Notes under the pieces: model-generated | Database searches by the model: none | Told to the model about the DNA's origin: nothing | Seen by the model: only the letters and a program-made list of their open reading frames with translations | Source of the DNA: Symbiodinium natans | Lineage: Eukaryota; Sar; Dinophyceae; Suessiales; Symbiodiniaceae | Direction: 5' to 3' | NCBI GenBank assembly: GCA_905221605.1 | Contig: CAJNDS010001835.1 | Coordinates: 26,601 to 90,600 of the forward strand | Length of the DNA: 64,000 nucleotides | Position numbers and translations under genes: made by a program | Shown here: piece after piece, positions 46,950 through 58,969 of the stretch | Layout: every line of letters starts with the position of its first letter | Position numbering within the stretch: the stretch's first letter is position 1

Positions 46950-48936
46950 ATCTTGTAGGCCATGTCAAACCTCGACTCGAAGTGCCCGTTTTTCGGTTGC
47001 TCGGTGCCTTCTTCCTTGACAACCTTCCTGCCCAATTCACTAGCCAGGGTGAGGCTACAACTGCAAAAAAGATCAGTGAACGTCGCACTTCTTTGTAGAC
47101 AGTCTCCAGGAAATGCAATGCATTCACCAAGTGGTCGATTCACATGGACAGCCATCTGAATAAGAGAGAGGAGTCGCATATTCATCTTGTGAACTTTGAC
47201 GTCGTTGCCACCACCAGCCGTGAACCGGGAATTCACCTGGGAGTCGATGTGATAGGTAAGGGCTGTGGATCAAGAGGCTGGATGTTGTGAGTAGTGGCCA
47301 CACTGCCTGTCACTGCCTCTCAAGTCGAGTGGCTGGGCTCGGGTGCACGGCGTGCACGTCTACCCCTCGTGCCTTACCCTCGACGGCAAGGCTTGCAGCA
47401 AGCTCCTTGGAAGGCACACCAACAGATTCGGATGCTTGTGGTAGCACATGGTAGAAGTCGAACACTCACGTGGCCTTTTAAGTCCAGGAGTGCCGTGGCA
47501 AAGTGAAGCTTTTTGAGAGTGATCTGCTGGGCTACTTGCGCCACGGGGCTGATAGCCCTGATTTGGTGCAGCCGTACCTCGGGTCACATGTCTCAAACTG
47601 CTCATTCGCATTGGCCGGACGGGACACAGCCACGCAGCCACAAACAAATACATGCCATGTGCATCCGGAATGCATTGCGGCAAACGGGTTTGGAATAAAG
47701 CCAGCGGAGGACGATGTGTAGACGATGCAGCCTTTCAGTCCCTGCAGGGGCGAGTTGTGCACCCGCCACACGCAAGCCGAACAGCAACGGACGCAAATCG
47801 AAGTGGCAGGGCCTTGCTGATCAGTTTGCTGTACAAGTAATGGGTGAGGTGGATGTTTGCTGTTAGATTGCAATGGAAGTTGGCGAGGTGCGTCTCCACA
47901 GAGTGCTGCTCAAAGAAGCCTGGTAGCATCCGTGCATGAGACCCGGCAGCATGTTACCTGCCACGGGCTGCCACGGGTGACAAGCCTGTGACAATGAAGC
48001 CGGCATTGTTGAAAACCACCTGGACATCGATGTCCTGCATTGGTGAAGGCTGTGGAGAAACGCCAGGTTTTGCTTCATGTACGTTGCGAGCTTTTCTAGT
48101 TCTCTTCCAGTCTTCCAGTCCACATACTGTTTAGCTTCAGCCTCCCTAAAACGAAGCGGAAAAACCGAACTTGAAGACATGCTGTTGGTCTTTCTTCTTT
48201 GAAGAGCTCTCAATGGCTCTGGTGCAAGGCTCCTTGGTTGCCTCCTTAACGTCTGCCATCCAGGATCCAGAGCTGTCCGACAAGTTCGCCTGGACTTTGC
48301 CCCAAGGAACGGTGACAAAGCCAAAGCACAAAGAGTATCACCGCAAACAGCCTTGACACTTCGGATCTGCTGCTTGGGGAACTGCTTCTTCAGTTCCTCA
48401 GGAGATGCAAATTCTATGCTGATCTTAATGATCTCAAGTTTCACCAACATGGTGGTGCTTCGGGCTCAGCCATGTCGACTTTTGGATGGCCTTCAATGTC
48501 TCCTCAAAGACTGGCTCATCACCTCGTATCTTCAGAAGATGTCCCATTCAGGAATTCCGAGGCCACGATGGCCCCACAATTGCCCTGAAAAAAGCGCAGC
48601 AACACGCTTAAGAGCAGCGCGGGCAATGATGACCACGTTGAGCCCTTGGGACAGCAACTTCCGCGCCAGCTCCTGCTCTGCGTGATCTGAATGAATTCTC
48701 TCAATTTTAACCCCCTGCAGCAGTATCCCCTTTCGATGCTAGCACGTACAGGTTGCCAGGTGTCGCAGCTGCTGGCTCCTTGCCAATTCCTGAAGAGCCA
48801 CCTTAGGTACCAACAATGGTTGGGATGCAGCTAGAAGTAGTTCAGGGTCTGTCAAGCTCTGTTGCTGCCAGGGTGGCCGGTCACGAGCGACCAGCTCGCT
48901 CCATAACGCTCTTTCAGATTCTGTGGCCCAAGAAGC
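46950..48936 (-). CDS. Very-long-chain 3-oxoacyl-CoA reductase-like SDR (KCR / HSD17B12-like), at least 12 exons
   Basis: Exons: 48936-48878 (NLKERYGASWSLVTG), 48801-48779 (GGSSGIGK), 48672-48621 (ELARKLLSQGLNVVIIA), 48522-48491 (DEPVFEETLK), 48396-48352, 48289-48233 (ANLSDSSGSWMADVKEATK), 48034-47986 (DIDVQVVFNNAGFIVT), 47919-47813, 47741-47674 (IVYTSSSAGFIPNPFAA), 47577-47550 (YGCTKSGLS), 47405-47334 (GVDVHAVHPSP), and 47236 onward (VNSRFTAGGG). All phases agree. Spliced, they carry TGxxxGIG, NNAG, the catalytic Ser and YxxxK, plus the HPSPVxSxF segment of 3-ketoacyl-CoA reductases, which reduce 3-oxoacyl-CoA with NADPH in ER fatty-acid elongation. All 11 introns start GC or GA and end AG|G. 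The membrane N-terminus and the C-terminal end are unresolved; a Glu/Lys-rich frame runs on to about 46950. Confidence 0.9.
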
Positions 48937-49050
48937 CTGACGCACTGGCGCAGAGGTAGGTAAGCCGAGAAGTCCGCGACTTAGAGTGAAGCTGCGGCAA
49001 AGCAAAAGCAGATGCTTGGCCTGGGAACTAGAGAATTCAAGATGAGGTAC

Positions 49051-49243
49051 CTGCAGCTGCGAAGGTTGCAACGTCCGCTGTGCTCAACAAGAATTGCCCT
49101 TTTTTCATGATCCCCATCATTGTTGATGTGCCTTTTGCTCCGGCCCCCGAAGCCAAAGTATGCTGGACCATGCTGTGTCCATTGCAGCTCAGCCACAGCA
49201 CTGGCGATGCCAGCAGCAATGTTAAAAGCAGCAGGAAAAACAT
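49051..49243 (-). CDS. Signal-anchor-like first exon, possibly of the SDR gene
   Basis: From an ATG at 49243 the frame reads MFFLLLLTLLLASPVLWLS, a strong signal peptide or anchor, followed by about 45 polar residues (SGAGAKGTSTMMGIMKK). It ends at GCTGCAG|GTACC, a GT donor. It lies 115 bp upstream of the first recognised SDR exon on the same strand, and such reductases are ER-anchored. The phase (1) does not match the nominal start of that exon, so an intermediate exon would be needed. Confidence 0.35.
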
Positions 49244-49259
49244 GGCGCTGCGAGATTTG

Positions 49260-50797
49260 GTCCTACGATGTCCTACGAAAAACAACTTCAACGCAACTAC
49301 AACAAGACTTTGCTGGCCGAAAGCCGATTCCATACAAAAGCCGTCAGCTGGAAGATCAGATTGTTGCAAGCTGCCGCAAGAGCAAATCTGAACACTGAGG
49401 GCCCTACCATGCCTGTTGCGACCTGTCGCCGCGCATATTGACTCATGCAAGCCTCCCGCCATAAGGGTACCCTCATGAAATTCTCCCATGCCTCCCAGCC
49501 CCGGAGAGCGGGCAGCACACACACCTGCCACAGCCAAATCTGAGCCACCACTGCTTCACTGGCTTCCATATGGTTCCACATATCGAATCAGACAAACTCA
49601 TCTAATCTCAATCCTGCACCGGCAGCGTACAACCCTATCTGTTGAGTTTTTTGGCTTTTGCCTCGGAGGGGTCATCGCCGTCACCCACAACGACACGGCG
49701 TGCAACAACACCGCCCATGCCACCTGTAAAGCAAAGCTTGGAGAGATGGTGCCAAAGCAAGCTGTAAGAGCCTGCGGACTAAAGTATCATCAAAACCAAA
49801 ACTGTCAAAATTTCGCCTTCGCTTCGAAGGAGGCCATCTCCAAGGCGAGTGCCCACGGTCCAGGCCTAGGTAGAATATTTTGCGTGTCTACAGAGGCCGC
49901 CAGTCTGTCACCGAGAAGCTCAGACAACACACACCTAGTGCATGACTGTTTCAAGGTACAGCAGACAAGAAAATCATGTTGCAGCACATGGCCATGACTC
50001 ACGTGCAAATTTGCATATGCCTTCCTTTAGAAAGTTCCCGGCTCTGCTCTTGGTGCCTTTGTAGAGAAAGAGGCGGCGAGCCTGTCTGTTTTCATGCGAG
50101 TGCCCTTGCATACGAGCGCCCTTGCGGCATTGCACATGCTGTTAAGCATCTCGGTGACCTACCACCAGTTGGGGTGTTCGAGCCTCGTGGGTTTTTTCCG
50201 ATGATGTAGCCGTGCTGACCTCAGGCACATGTGACATTACGAGCTCCCAGCAGACATTCGGGGCTTGCCTCTTCACGCCCTGATGTCCGTGCCCTTTGCA
50301 GCCGTGTTGCCCAGACGGGGTGATCCGCTAGAACGTATGTCACCTGCGCCGCTTTGTACGGGTCACTTTAACGATTGGGGTCGCACCTATGAATCAAACT
50401 TTACAAAGCGAAGAGTGGTTTCGCTCTGCTTTTTCTCCGCGGATGGATCTTTCGCTTCCATTCGGAGGCGAGTGTCCAGCCAGAGGAACGTACTCGTTAT
50501 CCAGCCAACTTGCCAAGCATGTATACGCATGCATGTGCATACCTATATGTCATTAAATATGTGCTAGCGCCCCCTCCCCGTTGCATCTAACAATTTTCGG
50601 CTGAAACCATAACCCACAGCCACCTTCTGAAATGTTTCGGTGGCACACTTCTACTTTGAACCACGTACTAGTAGCACTTGTGAGTACTTGTCGTACTGTA
50701 GTACTAGTGGTACTAGTAGTATTAGAGGTAGTCTTAGAAGTAGTGCTTGTAGCGCTCGTTGTACAAGTAGCGCGTTGTTGTTGCATCGTAAGTAGTA
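49260..50797. other. Interval with one possible membrane exon
   Basis: Near 49770-49690 a minus frame after GTCCGCAG| reads ALTACFGTISPSFALQVAW, then a hydrophobic stretch; it may be an exon. The plus-strand frame 49488-49997 overlaps it. The rest shows no supported gene. Confidence 0.35.
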
Positions 50798-51736
<939 letters not shown>

Positions 51737-51739
51737 ATC

Positions 51740-53078
51740 TGATATGCCAAGTCTTTTACGTCATAACTATCGCCGACCCATCGCGGGACTTTCGCGACAC
51801 ATTGCTCTATATGCATCTTACAACCGTTTTGAGACAAAACCAAAGACACAGACCTTTTATCAACCCTCACATGTAACTAGTTGCAAGTCTCAGCCCGCCA
51901 AAGAACAGGAATTTTTCACACACGCATCTACATGCTTGATAAGCAGCAGCCGGCCGCACGAAGTGGCACCTAAACCGATGTGGATGTCCAAAAGCTGCAC
52001 GAGTCTGCACAATGTACTTTGAAATGTACTATGCGTTCACCGCCAGAAGTCAGAAGCCATGTCAAGTCTCACCCTGAACACAGCTGAGACCCTGTTCAAC
52101 ATAGATCTGCTGTCTTTCATGGTCTTCCACACCTAATGGCGCCTTCAGTCTTCAGCTCACCCCAAAGCACTTTGGGCGTGCGGCCACGCTCTCTGCACCG
52201 CTGCAACAGACTGCCAACCGACTTGGTACTTTGCCTCGCATCCAACAGTTCCAGCAGCGTGGAGAGCAGGCTCTATTGTCAGCTAGTCCTGCCCCATCTG
52301 CATCTTTATGAATCTTTCACGAAACTGTCAATTTGTTTATATTGTGACAACGGAGTTATGCATATCGACGCTTGTCGGCCAAGAGGCTTGCTTGGCTTGC
52401 TACTCAAGCGGCAACAAGCCACGCATCAGGAGCTGATCCCATGGAAGTGGCCCCAAAACTACGATGGGAATTCATCCTATGGATTCCTGCGCATTTCATT
52501 GAACACCTCTTCCTATTGCTGCAGATGAGACAGGGGTGCGTCGCGCTGAATCATCATGTTGGCTCTTTCTGCGAAGGTAAAACGGCCATCTCCACACGAG
52601 CGATCGCCTCGATTGACGGTGGGCTGTGAAAGGCGGCACTTCGGTGACCTAGCTGAATGTGTAGGTCATCCAAAGTTCACGCAAAGTTCACGCTAACCGG
52701 TATGACAGCAGGCACGCTGTCTGCCAGATCTGCTTGAGAATGCCAGAAAATATAGTCCCTGAAGCTTCGCCAGATTCGGCTAAGTTGCGTCACACATGTC
52801 CACGAGAATCGACTGCACATGCCGCAACCTTTGTGGAACATCTTTCTTGGATTGGTGTGATTTCCTTTCTTCCGGCCACTCCCTAGGAGTCATCGCAGAA
52901 ATCCATGTGCCATTGAGCGCAGGTACAACTGCTTACCAATGTGACTACGTAGCTTGGGACTTCGTCGCGCACCCATATCCCTCCAGGGTCCGGGCATCAG
53001 GTCGACACAAACAATGTCGCCTCATGTGACAGCAACCGCACTGTCCAAACTACTGCCCTTTCCCACGAAACTCTCATT
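51740..53078. other. Interval without a supported gene
   Basis: Overlapping plus-strand frames (52136-52629) and short minus frames show no domain or clear splice sites. Exons of the gene starting at 53351 may lie here. Confidence 0.4.
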
Positions 53079-53351
53079 TTACGCCCAGAGGCATACTCGC
53101 ACAAGGCCGGTTAAAAACTGTTCTCGCATACTCTCAACCTGTTGGGTTCTATGGGCTCCTGCTTCACTTCTTTTACATCTGTTTCGTATCAGCTTGCAAT
53201 CGACTAAGGTGACGAAAACAGCTGAGTGGCTTCTCCGAGCTTCTCCACGGAGCCTGGCTTTTGCCGCATTCGTTGCTGGTAGAAAACCGAAGCCCTCTGA
53301 CACACTGACTGCGATAAGGAGAAAAAGGGAAAAGACGGGTCCATGATCCAC
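53079..53351 (-). CDS. First exon with a signal plus transit-peptide-like N-terminus
   Basis: From an ATG at 53351 the frame reads MDHGPVFSLFLLIAVSVSE followed by GFGFLPATNAAKARLRGEA. A signal peptide followed by a Phe-containing, basic, hydroxyl/Ala-rich stretch is the usual layout of dinoflagellate plastid-targeting leaders. The frame passes TCACCTTAG| near 53201, so the coding part may end earlier by splicing. The mature protein is not identified. Confidence 0.35.
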   Translation of the reverse strand: MDHGPVFSLFLLIAVSVSEGFGFLPATNAAKARLRGEARRSHSAVFVTLVDCKLIRNRCKRSEAGAHRTQQVESMREQFLTGLVRVCLWA

Positions 53352-54479
53352 TACGGACAGGGTCTGGTCTACGCAGTGCAGGCACTAAGACTCGATGCCA
53401 TGGTGAGCCCAAAGATGCGGACAAAGTCTCTCTGCCAGGCTTTCGTTAGATTTCGTTTGTGTGGCTGTCTGGGAGTCTTGTCATGTCTTGTCTTTCGGAC
53501 TTCGCTTGCTGCCTGCAGCATGCTGCCCCTTATTCCTTTCATGCCTCAGAAATACAGATGCACCGGAATGCTGTGGCATGGTGGGTTGGTTTGCAAAGCT
53601 CCGACAAAGGCAGGCGACCTGGAAAACAAAGTCGCCGAGACCGCAGGACCGGGTGGCGGGCAACGAGCATTTTCGATTTTGAAGTGGCGATGGCCCGATA
53701 CAGTACGACGAGGCTGAAGCACCCTGTTCTGGAGAATGCATGCCACACGCAGTCTCTTCTCTGAGATCGAAAGATGCAGGATCCACCGAACCTGAGGTTT
53801 TGGCATGACCCACGAGCAGAAAAAAGGTCCATTTGGAACAAACAATGGCGTCAATCGGGAACATCGTGGAGTCAATATACTGCAACAGGGATTAGCACTG
53901 AGCCTCCGTGTCGACCTCACCCACGTTCCAGGTTGACACTTCCATGTTTTTCAGGCGCCAGACGGACCGTTTGTGTCTGGTCTCTGTGGTCAATCTCGGC
54001 CCGTTTTAAACGACACCTTTTTGGGGTCTTCGTGCGGCTCCCCTGAAGGCTTCCAAGAATTCCAAGGCGAAAGGGGCCAACGGGGCCGGGGGCAGCTAGA
54101 CGACTTCAAATACTCCACGAGGAAGAGCGACAGGTACCATGAGCACATTTTCAGGACATGCAGATTTGTCCTCGCTTTTGCTTCTGGGGTATTCTCATGA
54201 ATAAGCCGCCATGGTCTTGCATTGGTGAGGGCGACTTTCCACAGGATGTCCCATACGCAGCTGGCAGATGAGGCCTTGCCAGTTCCGATACTGAAGGGAA
54301 AGCACAGCTGGCGACAAGGCCAGGCTGTGCTCCCCTCAACACATAATGTAGAATGGAACCATCAAGCTTTTAAATGCTTTGCAATGCTGCGCATGTTCGC
54401 TGGTGGATTCCGAAGGGCCACTGGACACGAGGCAGCAGCTTGAGCATGCTCTTCTTGTTGAAGTTGCTCACTTAGAACA

Positions 54480-56696
54480 ATTAACAAGCTTTCCAGGAGG
54501 TACCCTTGCGCTGCAGGAAGCCCGCGCTACTGCACAGCACTCGATTGGACAAGCAGAACAGGCTTGCATGCACACACCTTGCAGTTCGATGCGCAAAGGG
54601 CATGCCCCTGTTACTCGCATGTGGTACAATAGGTGAGTCTGTCCGCTGCCACCCCACCAGACCCAGTGCGTGCCTGCGGATGCCAGCAGCAATGTCCATC
54701 ACCCCAATGGTGCCGCCGTTGTCCGGGTCAAAGATATCCGACAATCGACCCTTGCTTCTGGCACCATGAAGTAATTCAAGGTAAAGAATACAGTCAGTGC
54801 CATGGCTGTGATTTCTGTGCCTACCCTTGCCCTTCGTGCTGAAGCTGATTGAGCGAGGATGCGTGATCCAGCGGGTTGATATCCAGATCCATCAATGCCT
54901 GCCGTCACACTGGTTTGCTTGCATCAAGCTGCCGCGAATCAATCAGCGTGTGTGACTCCACGCTGCATGTTCCCGACCCCCACTCAGTCTCCCTCATGGC
55001 ATCCCAAGCCAAGCTGCCAGAAAGCCCTAAGCCCAGACTGAAAACCGGAGTACTAAACGTAATCCAACCCGAAAGAAGGGGCACCACCCTTCGTGCATGT
55101 CCCTGCCTGCTTGGCTTCGTCGTCATATATGACCTGCAGCTCTCACAGACTCTCACCGTGATTTCTCCAATGTTCGCAGTCTCGAATGGAAGCCCGCGAC
55201 CTGGTCGATGGTCTCCCTGGGAACCTGCGCCCGCACAATCGTGTCCAGGTGCTCGCTCAGAACCTGAATGGAAACGAAAGGAATGGCAGAATTGCAAACA
55301 CATCCAAGGTTTCGTTTTGGGATTTTGTTTTGCTGAAGTCTTCTGTGCCTCCACCACTTTGACAAGCAAGGAAACATTTCTTGCGGGAGGAGGTGCGGGG
55401 AAGCGAAGAGCAATTTGCAAACATGATTAACCATGTGCTGTATCCTTTGGCGTGCCCGTATGTTGCTTTCAACAGCATCCCCGCTGCCTGCCCCGGATCT
55501 GTGCCGGTAGCTTTGATCATGATCCGCCTGCGTCTAGACCAGCAGATTCTAGGTTAAAATCGCGGGATGAAACCTGTGATCCTGTCGTGGACTCTGTGAC
55601 TTTACATCATTGGCCACATGTCATGGATTCACACTTGCCCCTTGCCTCACCAGAACAGCAATGCGGGTATACAGCAGGCCCTCATCCTGACGTGGACATC
55701 GGCGTCACAATTGCCAGTGCCGAACAGTACCAGACAAGGGGGTTCATGGTCATGAGTGCAAAGACTTTGCTAGGCAACCTGTGTACAGCGGTAACGTGAT
55801 TAATGCTATGGCGGTACTAACTGTTGCATCAAGTCAGGCATCCTCAAACCCCAAACGGTCGCCTTTGTTGTGTATAATATATATACGCATGGAGATATTT
55901 TAGCAGAGGATGTGTGTGGGGACACGCAATCCTCGCAATCTTCAGCTTGACTTGTAAGTTCCACAACTGCGCAACCGGCGTAGTTGCCTGCATTCGCTCC
56001 CTCCGTTTCAGGTTGGAGATGTGAGCTGCGGCTTCCATTGTGCTCTCGACGAACATTGCGCTGATGACGTTGAACAGTACAATTTCCACCACCAAGGTGA
56101 AGAAGCCATAGAACCTGTTTGGGGTGCGGGCCAGGTGTGCTTTTAGGGATTTGGGGTGCTGGGGTTTAGGGTTTGCGGAGTTGGGGTGTTCGAAGGCGTT
56201 AGGCTTAGGGTTTAGGCTTGGGGTGTTCCACAGAACCTAGACACGCTGCGTCTTTGCAAGGCACATCGTTGCCCCTCCGGCTACAGACTGAGGGCATGCA
56301 TCGTGCAGCCATGCAGGTGTCTCATGTTGTGTCCGCCTCCTGTGCAACAGTCAGAGTTGGCTATGCGTCGAAGGCAAGTGCTGGAGCGACCTAGTGAGTG
56401 CGGGATAGTGCGGGCGGGTTGCATGATCAGCACTCCACCGTTATCGTTGTCTTGAGCCACCTGAGCTTGAGACATCTTGCGACATGGGGCGAGCAAGTTC
56501 ACGCGCCTTTGAGGACGTAATCAAAGGCCGCAGAATCCCTGTGGCTGCATGCGCAATCGTTCCAGAGTTGCCTGGAGACGTGGCTTTCGAAGATTTTCGG
56601 AAGAGTATTGAAGGATGTAACTTCGCCAGCTTCTCATGCGAAGCTCAGAAAACATTCACTCTTTAGTCTGAAAAATATTCTCAGCGTCCGGAGGCC
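54480..56696 (-). CDS. Voltage-gated-type cation channel with C-terminal EF-hand, partial model
   Basis: Exon 56114-55988, after CAAACAG|, reads FYGFFTLVVEIVLFNVISA, then MFVESTMEAAAHISNLKRR. This is the S6 helix and following linker of an Ion_trans channel; it ends ATGCAG|GCAA. Upstream, 56696-56661 reads GLRTLRIFFRLK, like an S4 voltage sensor with Arg every third residue. Downstream, 55263-55157 (LSEHLDTIVRAQVPRETID) ends ACG|GTGAGA. 54898 to about 54839 reads LMDLDINPLDHASSLNQL. The exon starting 54750 reads LSDIFDPDNGGTIGVMD, a 12-residue EF-hand loop starting at the Asp at 54729. Such channels carry Ca2+ or Na+, and the EF-hand suggests Ca2+ control. S1-S3, S5 and the pore are not found; the order and strand fit one gene. 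Confidence 0.65.
56150..56232. repeat. Degenerate TTTAGGG/TTAGGGT tract in an intron
   Basis: GGGGTTTAGGGTTTGCGG ... GGCTTAGGGTTTAGGCTTGGGG: four or more units near the plant- and dinoflagellate-type telomere repeat TTTAGGG, plus GGGGTG(C/T) variants. It lies just upstream of the S6 exon in the channel gene. Confidence 0.7.
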
Positions 56697-56699
56697 CCT

Positions 56700-58969
56700 G
56701 AAGTTCTACATCGAGATCTCGTGCAACCGCGTGGCATACTCAAAGATGGGAGTGCCTGACATGCTGACGAATACTGGTGACTATCGAGGCGGAGGATGTC
56801 CAGGAGACTCCCCTGCCACTTCACTTCCAAAACTCGTCAGGAAGGCCCATCTTGGAGTTGCAATCTCCGAAACTGCATCGAAAAGTCGTGAACCATGCTC
56901 TTGGGACCTGAGCTCAAAGGCCCCTGGGAGGCCACGTAAGCATCAGGTTGACGATGCAACGAACCCCTTGGTCCAGCTGCTGGTAGCTTCATTGCGTAGA
57001 CTCGGTGCAGCCCCCATCAACTCCCCCATCGCTTAAGCATCGGATCAACCAAAGGACACTGTCGAAGAGGTCGTACACGTGCTCCTGTCAGTGTGACGCG
57101 ATATAGTCTTCTGTCTACACCCGCTGTGCTTTCAGGTGCTATGTGATGGATAATGCTTTTCAGTGCATTGGCTTGTGATGAAAGCACGCAGTCAGCTGCT
57201 AACAGCGAGCAAAGAGACAATGAAGACCAGGACACAAGAATCCAAAACTTAATCTGTATTATATGTTTTTCTAAGCCTGTCTGCTATCTCCACTCCCGAT
57301 GTTGCATCCCTGTCCCTTCCCCAAGCGACGGAACCCAACGGATTAACTCCTACAGAGAGAGGTCAGAGCTAAGTGACTTCAGAAACCCTTATTATTAGCC
57401 GCGACATCCATGGTGTCACCCATGAGACTGCCAATCATCACCAGTCGCGAACTGGAGGTTTGGAAGTTTTAGGTTTTAGGGATGCAGACCCACAACGGTG
57501 CAGTGCCTTGATGCGTACGAATCTGTGTTTGAAAGCTTCGTGCCGGGATGTGCGGGCCAACCCCGCACCCATGGACATGGCACGTGGGGCCTATCCGTCT
57601 AGCCGAGATCAAACTACTCCCACTGTCGACTTGCGGAATTGACTGGTGCAGCGTGGTGGTCTCTGCAGGTACGCTTTGACGATATGCAGCTTCCCAGTTC
57701 CTACGCTCTGAACTGTTCTTGCAGCCCGAAGCATGCGATTGGGGCTGCCATCATCCCTCGAAGTACACTTACAAACTGTATTCTTGCCTTTGCTTGGGTG
57801 AACCCTGTGCGACTTCTCCAAGGATCTTGATCGTCTGACATGGCCGGTCTCATGATACATACCGACATGAAACTCAAGCCCTGTCCGTGTCCTTCGACAC
57901 CTTGGGAACTCTGCCGAGAGTTTCTCGAAAAACCAATGCGACCACATACCTCGTCGTAGAATTCTTATCGTCCGTGCGCTGCGAAGTGCGTCCAAGCATA
58001 CGTTACTTGAATGGGTGTTCTAACATGGCCTTCTCTGCTGTACTGCCATTATCGAAGTTACTGGCCCACTAGCTTTGTTTGCACCTGACATCGCCTGACA
58101 ATACCTGACATGCTTGCCAAGGAATGCGAGCCCAGCACGTTTGAGTGAGATTCTGTGCAATGTGCAGGTTGTGCAAGATCTACGAACCGGTTCTATTTTG
58201 AGGAGACATGTTGACCTTCGTTCCAGCAGTGCGATTGTGCTGCATGACGATCGCGAAGAGAAGCAGGGACCAAACCTGATTTCGGGCGGACATGAGCTTT
58301 TTGACTAGGCTTGGTCCCATGCATCAGCCGTTATTGCTTTATACGCCATTGGGATGGTTGGTGACAGCGCCTGTCACGGCATGTCATGCAGCAGTCAGGC
58401 TTTGATATCTGCATGAGCTTCCAAGCAGCCAGGGTATACATCCCAGCAGCAATCCCATGTATCCTTAGTTGGCTTGAACAGAAGCAACAACGGGAATTTC
58501 GGATTTGTGAGCCTCTTATAGTGCCGCCGATTTCACAGCAAGACTGCCTCCCAACCCTTCGCCTGCTTCCCATCCTCTCCGGGGAATGATTAATCCTAAG
58601 AACCATTCGGGCACTTGGCCGTGTAGCGAGCTTTTCGTCCAGCTTAGCCAATCCGAGTGATGAGCCGCAAATAATGATAGCTGAGCTTTCATGCCAATAT
58701 GTCACTTGGCAGCTCAAGCAAAACTGTGCGGCTTGCGTGAGGAATACAGGGTAATTTCTCCCATGGCACTCATGGCACGCGCAGCCTTTCGAAGGTACAA
58801 GTCCGAACGCAAGTGTCTTAGACATCTGCGCATCAGAACTCTGTGCAACTGAAAGGGGGCGCGCACCAGTGGCTCCAGTTGCACTTACGCAACCTTCCCA
58901 GCCACGATGAGGCCGTGCACATTCGGGCCTACAGCATCTTGCAGTGCCCGATCTCGAAGGCACTTCCAT
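56700..58969. other. Interval between the channel and receptor-like genes
   Basis: It should hold the 5' exons of the channel gene, but I could not recognise S1-S3. Plus-strand frames at 56484-56666, 56608-57036 and 58114-58308 have ordinary compositions (for example VQVVQDLRTGSILRRHVDL) and might be coding in the opposite direction. No domain or splice evidence backs them. Confidence 0.35.

Noticed and set aside
48739-49071. 110-codon minus frame upstream of the SDR exons
   Set aside because: The SDR motifs YGASWSLVTG and GGSSGIGK lie in other phases of the same DNA, so this frame is a shadow across two exons and an intron.
54876-55430. 184-codon plus-strand frame and a 171-codon minus frame
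   Set aside because: Both cross the well-supported channel exons in other phases, so their length is incidental.
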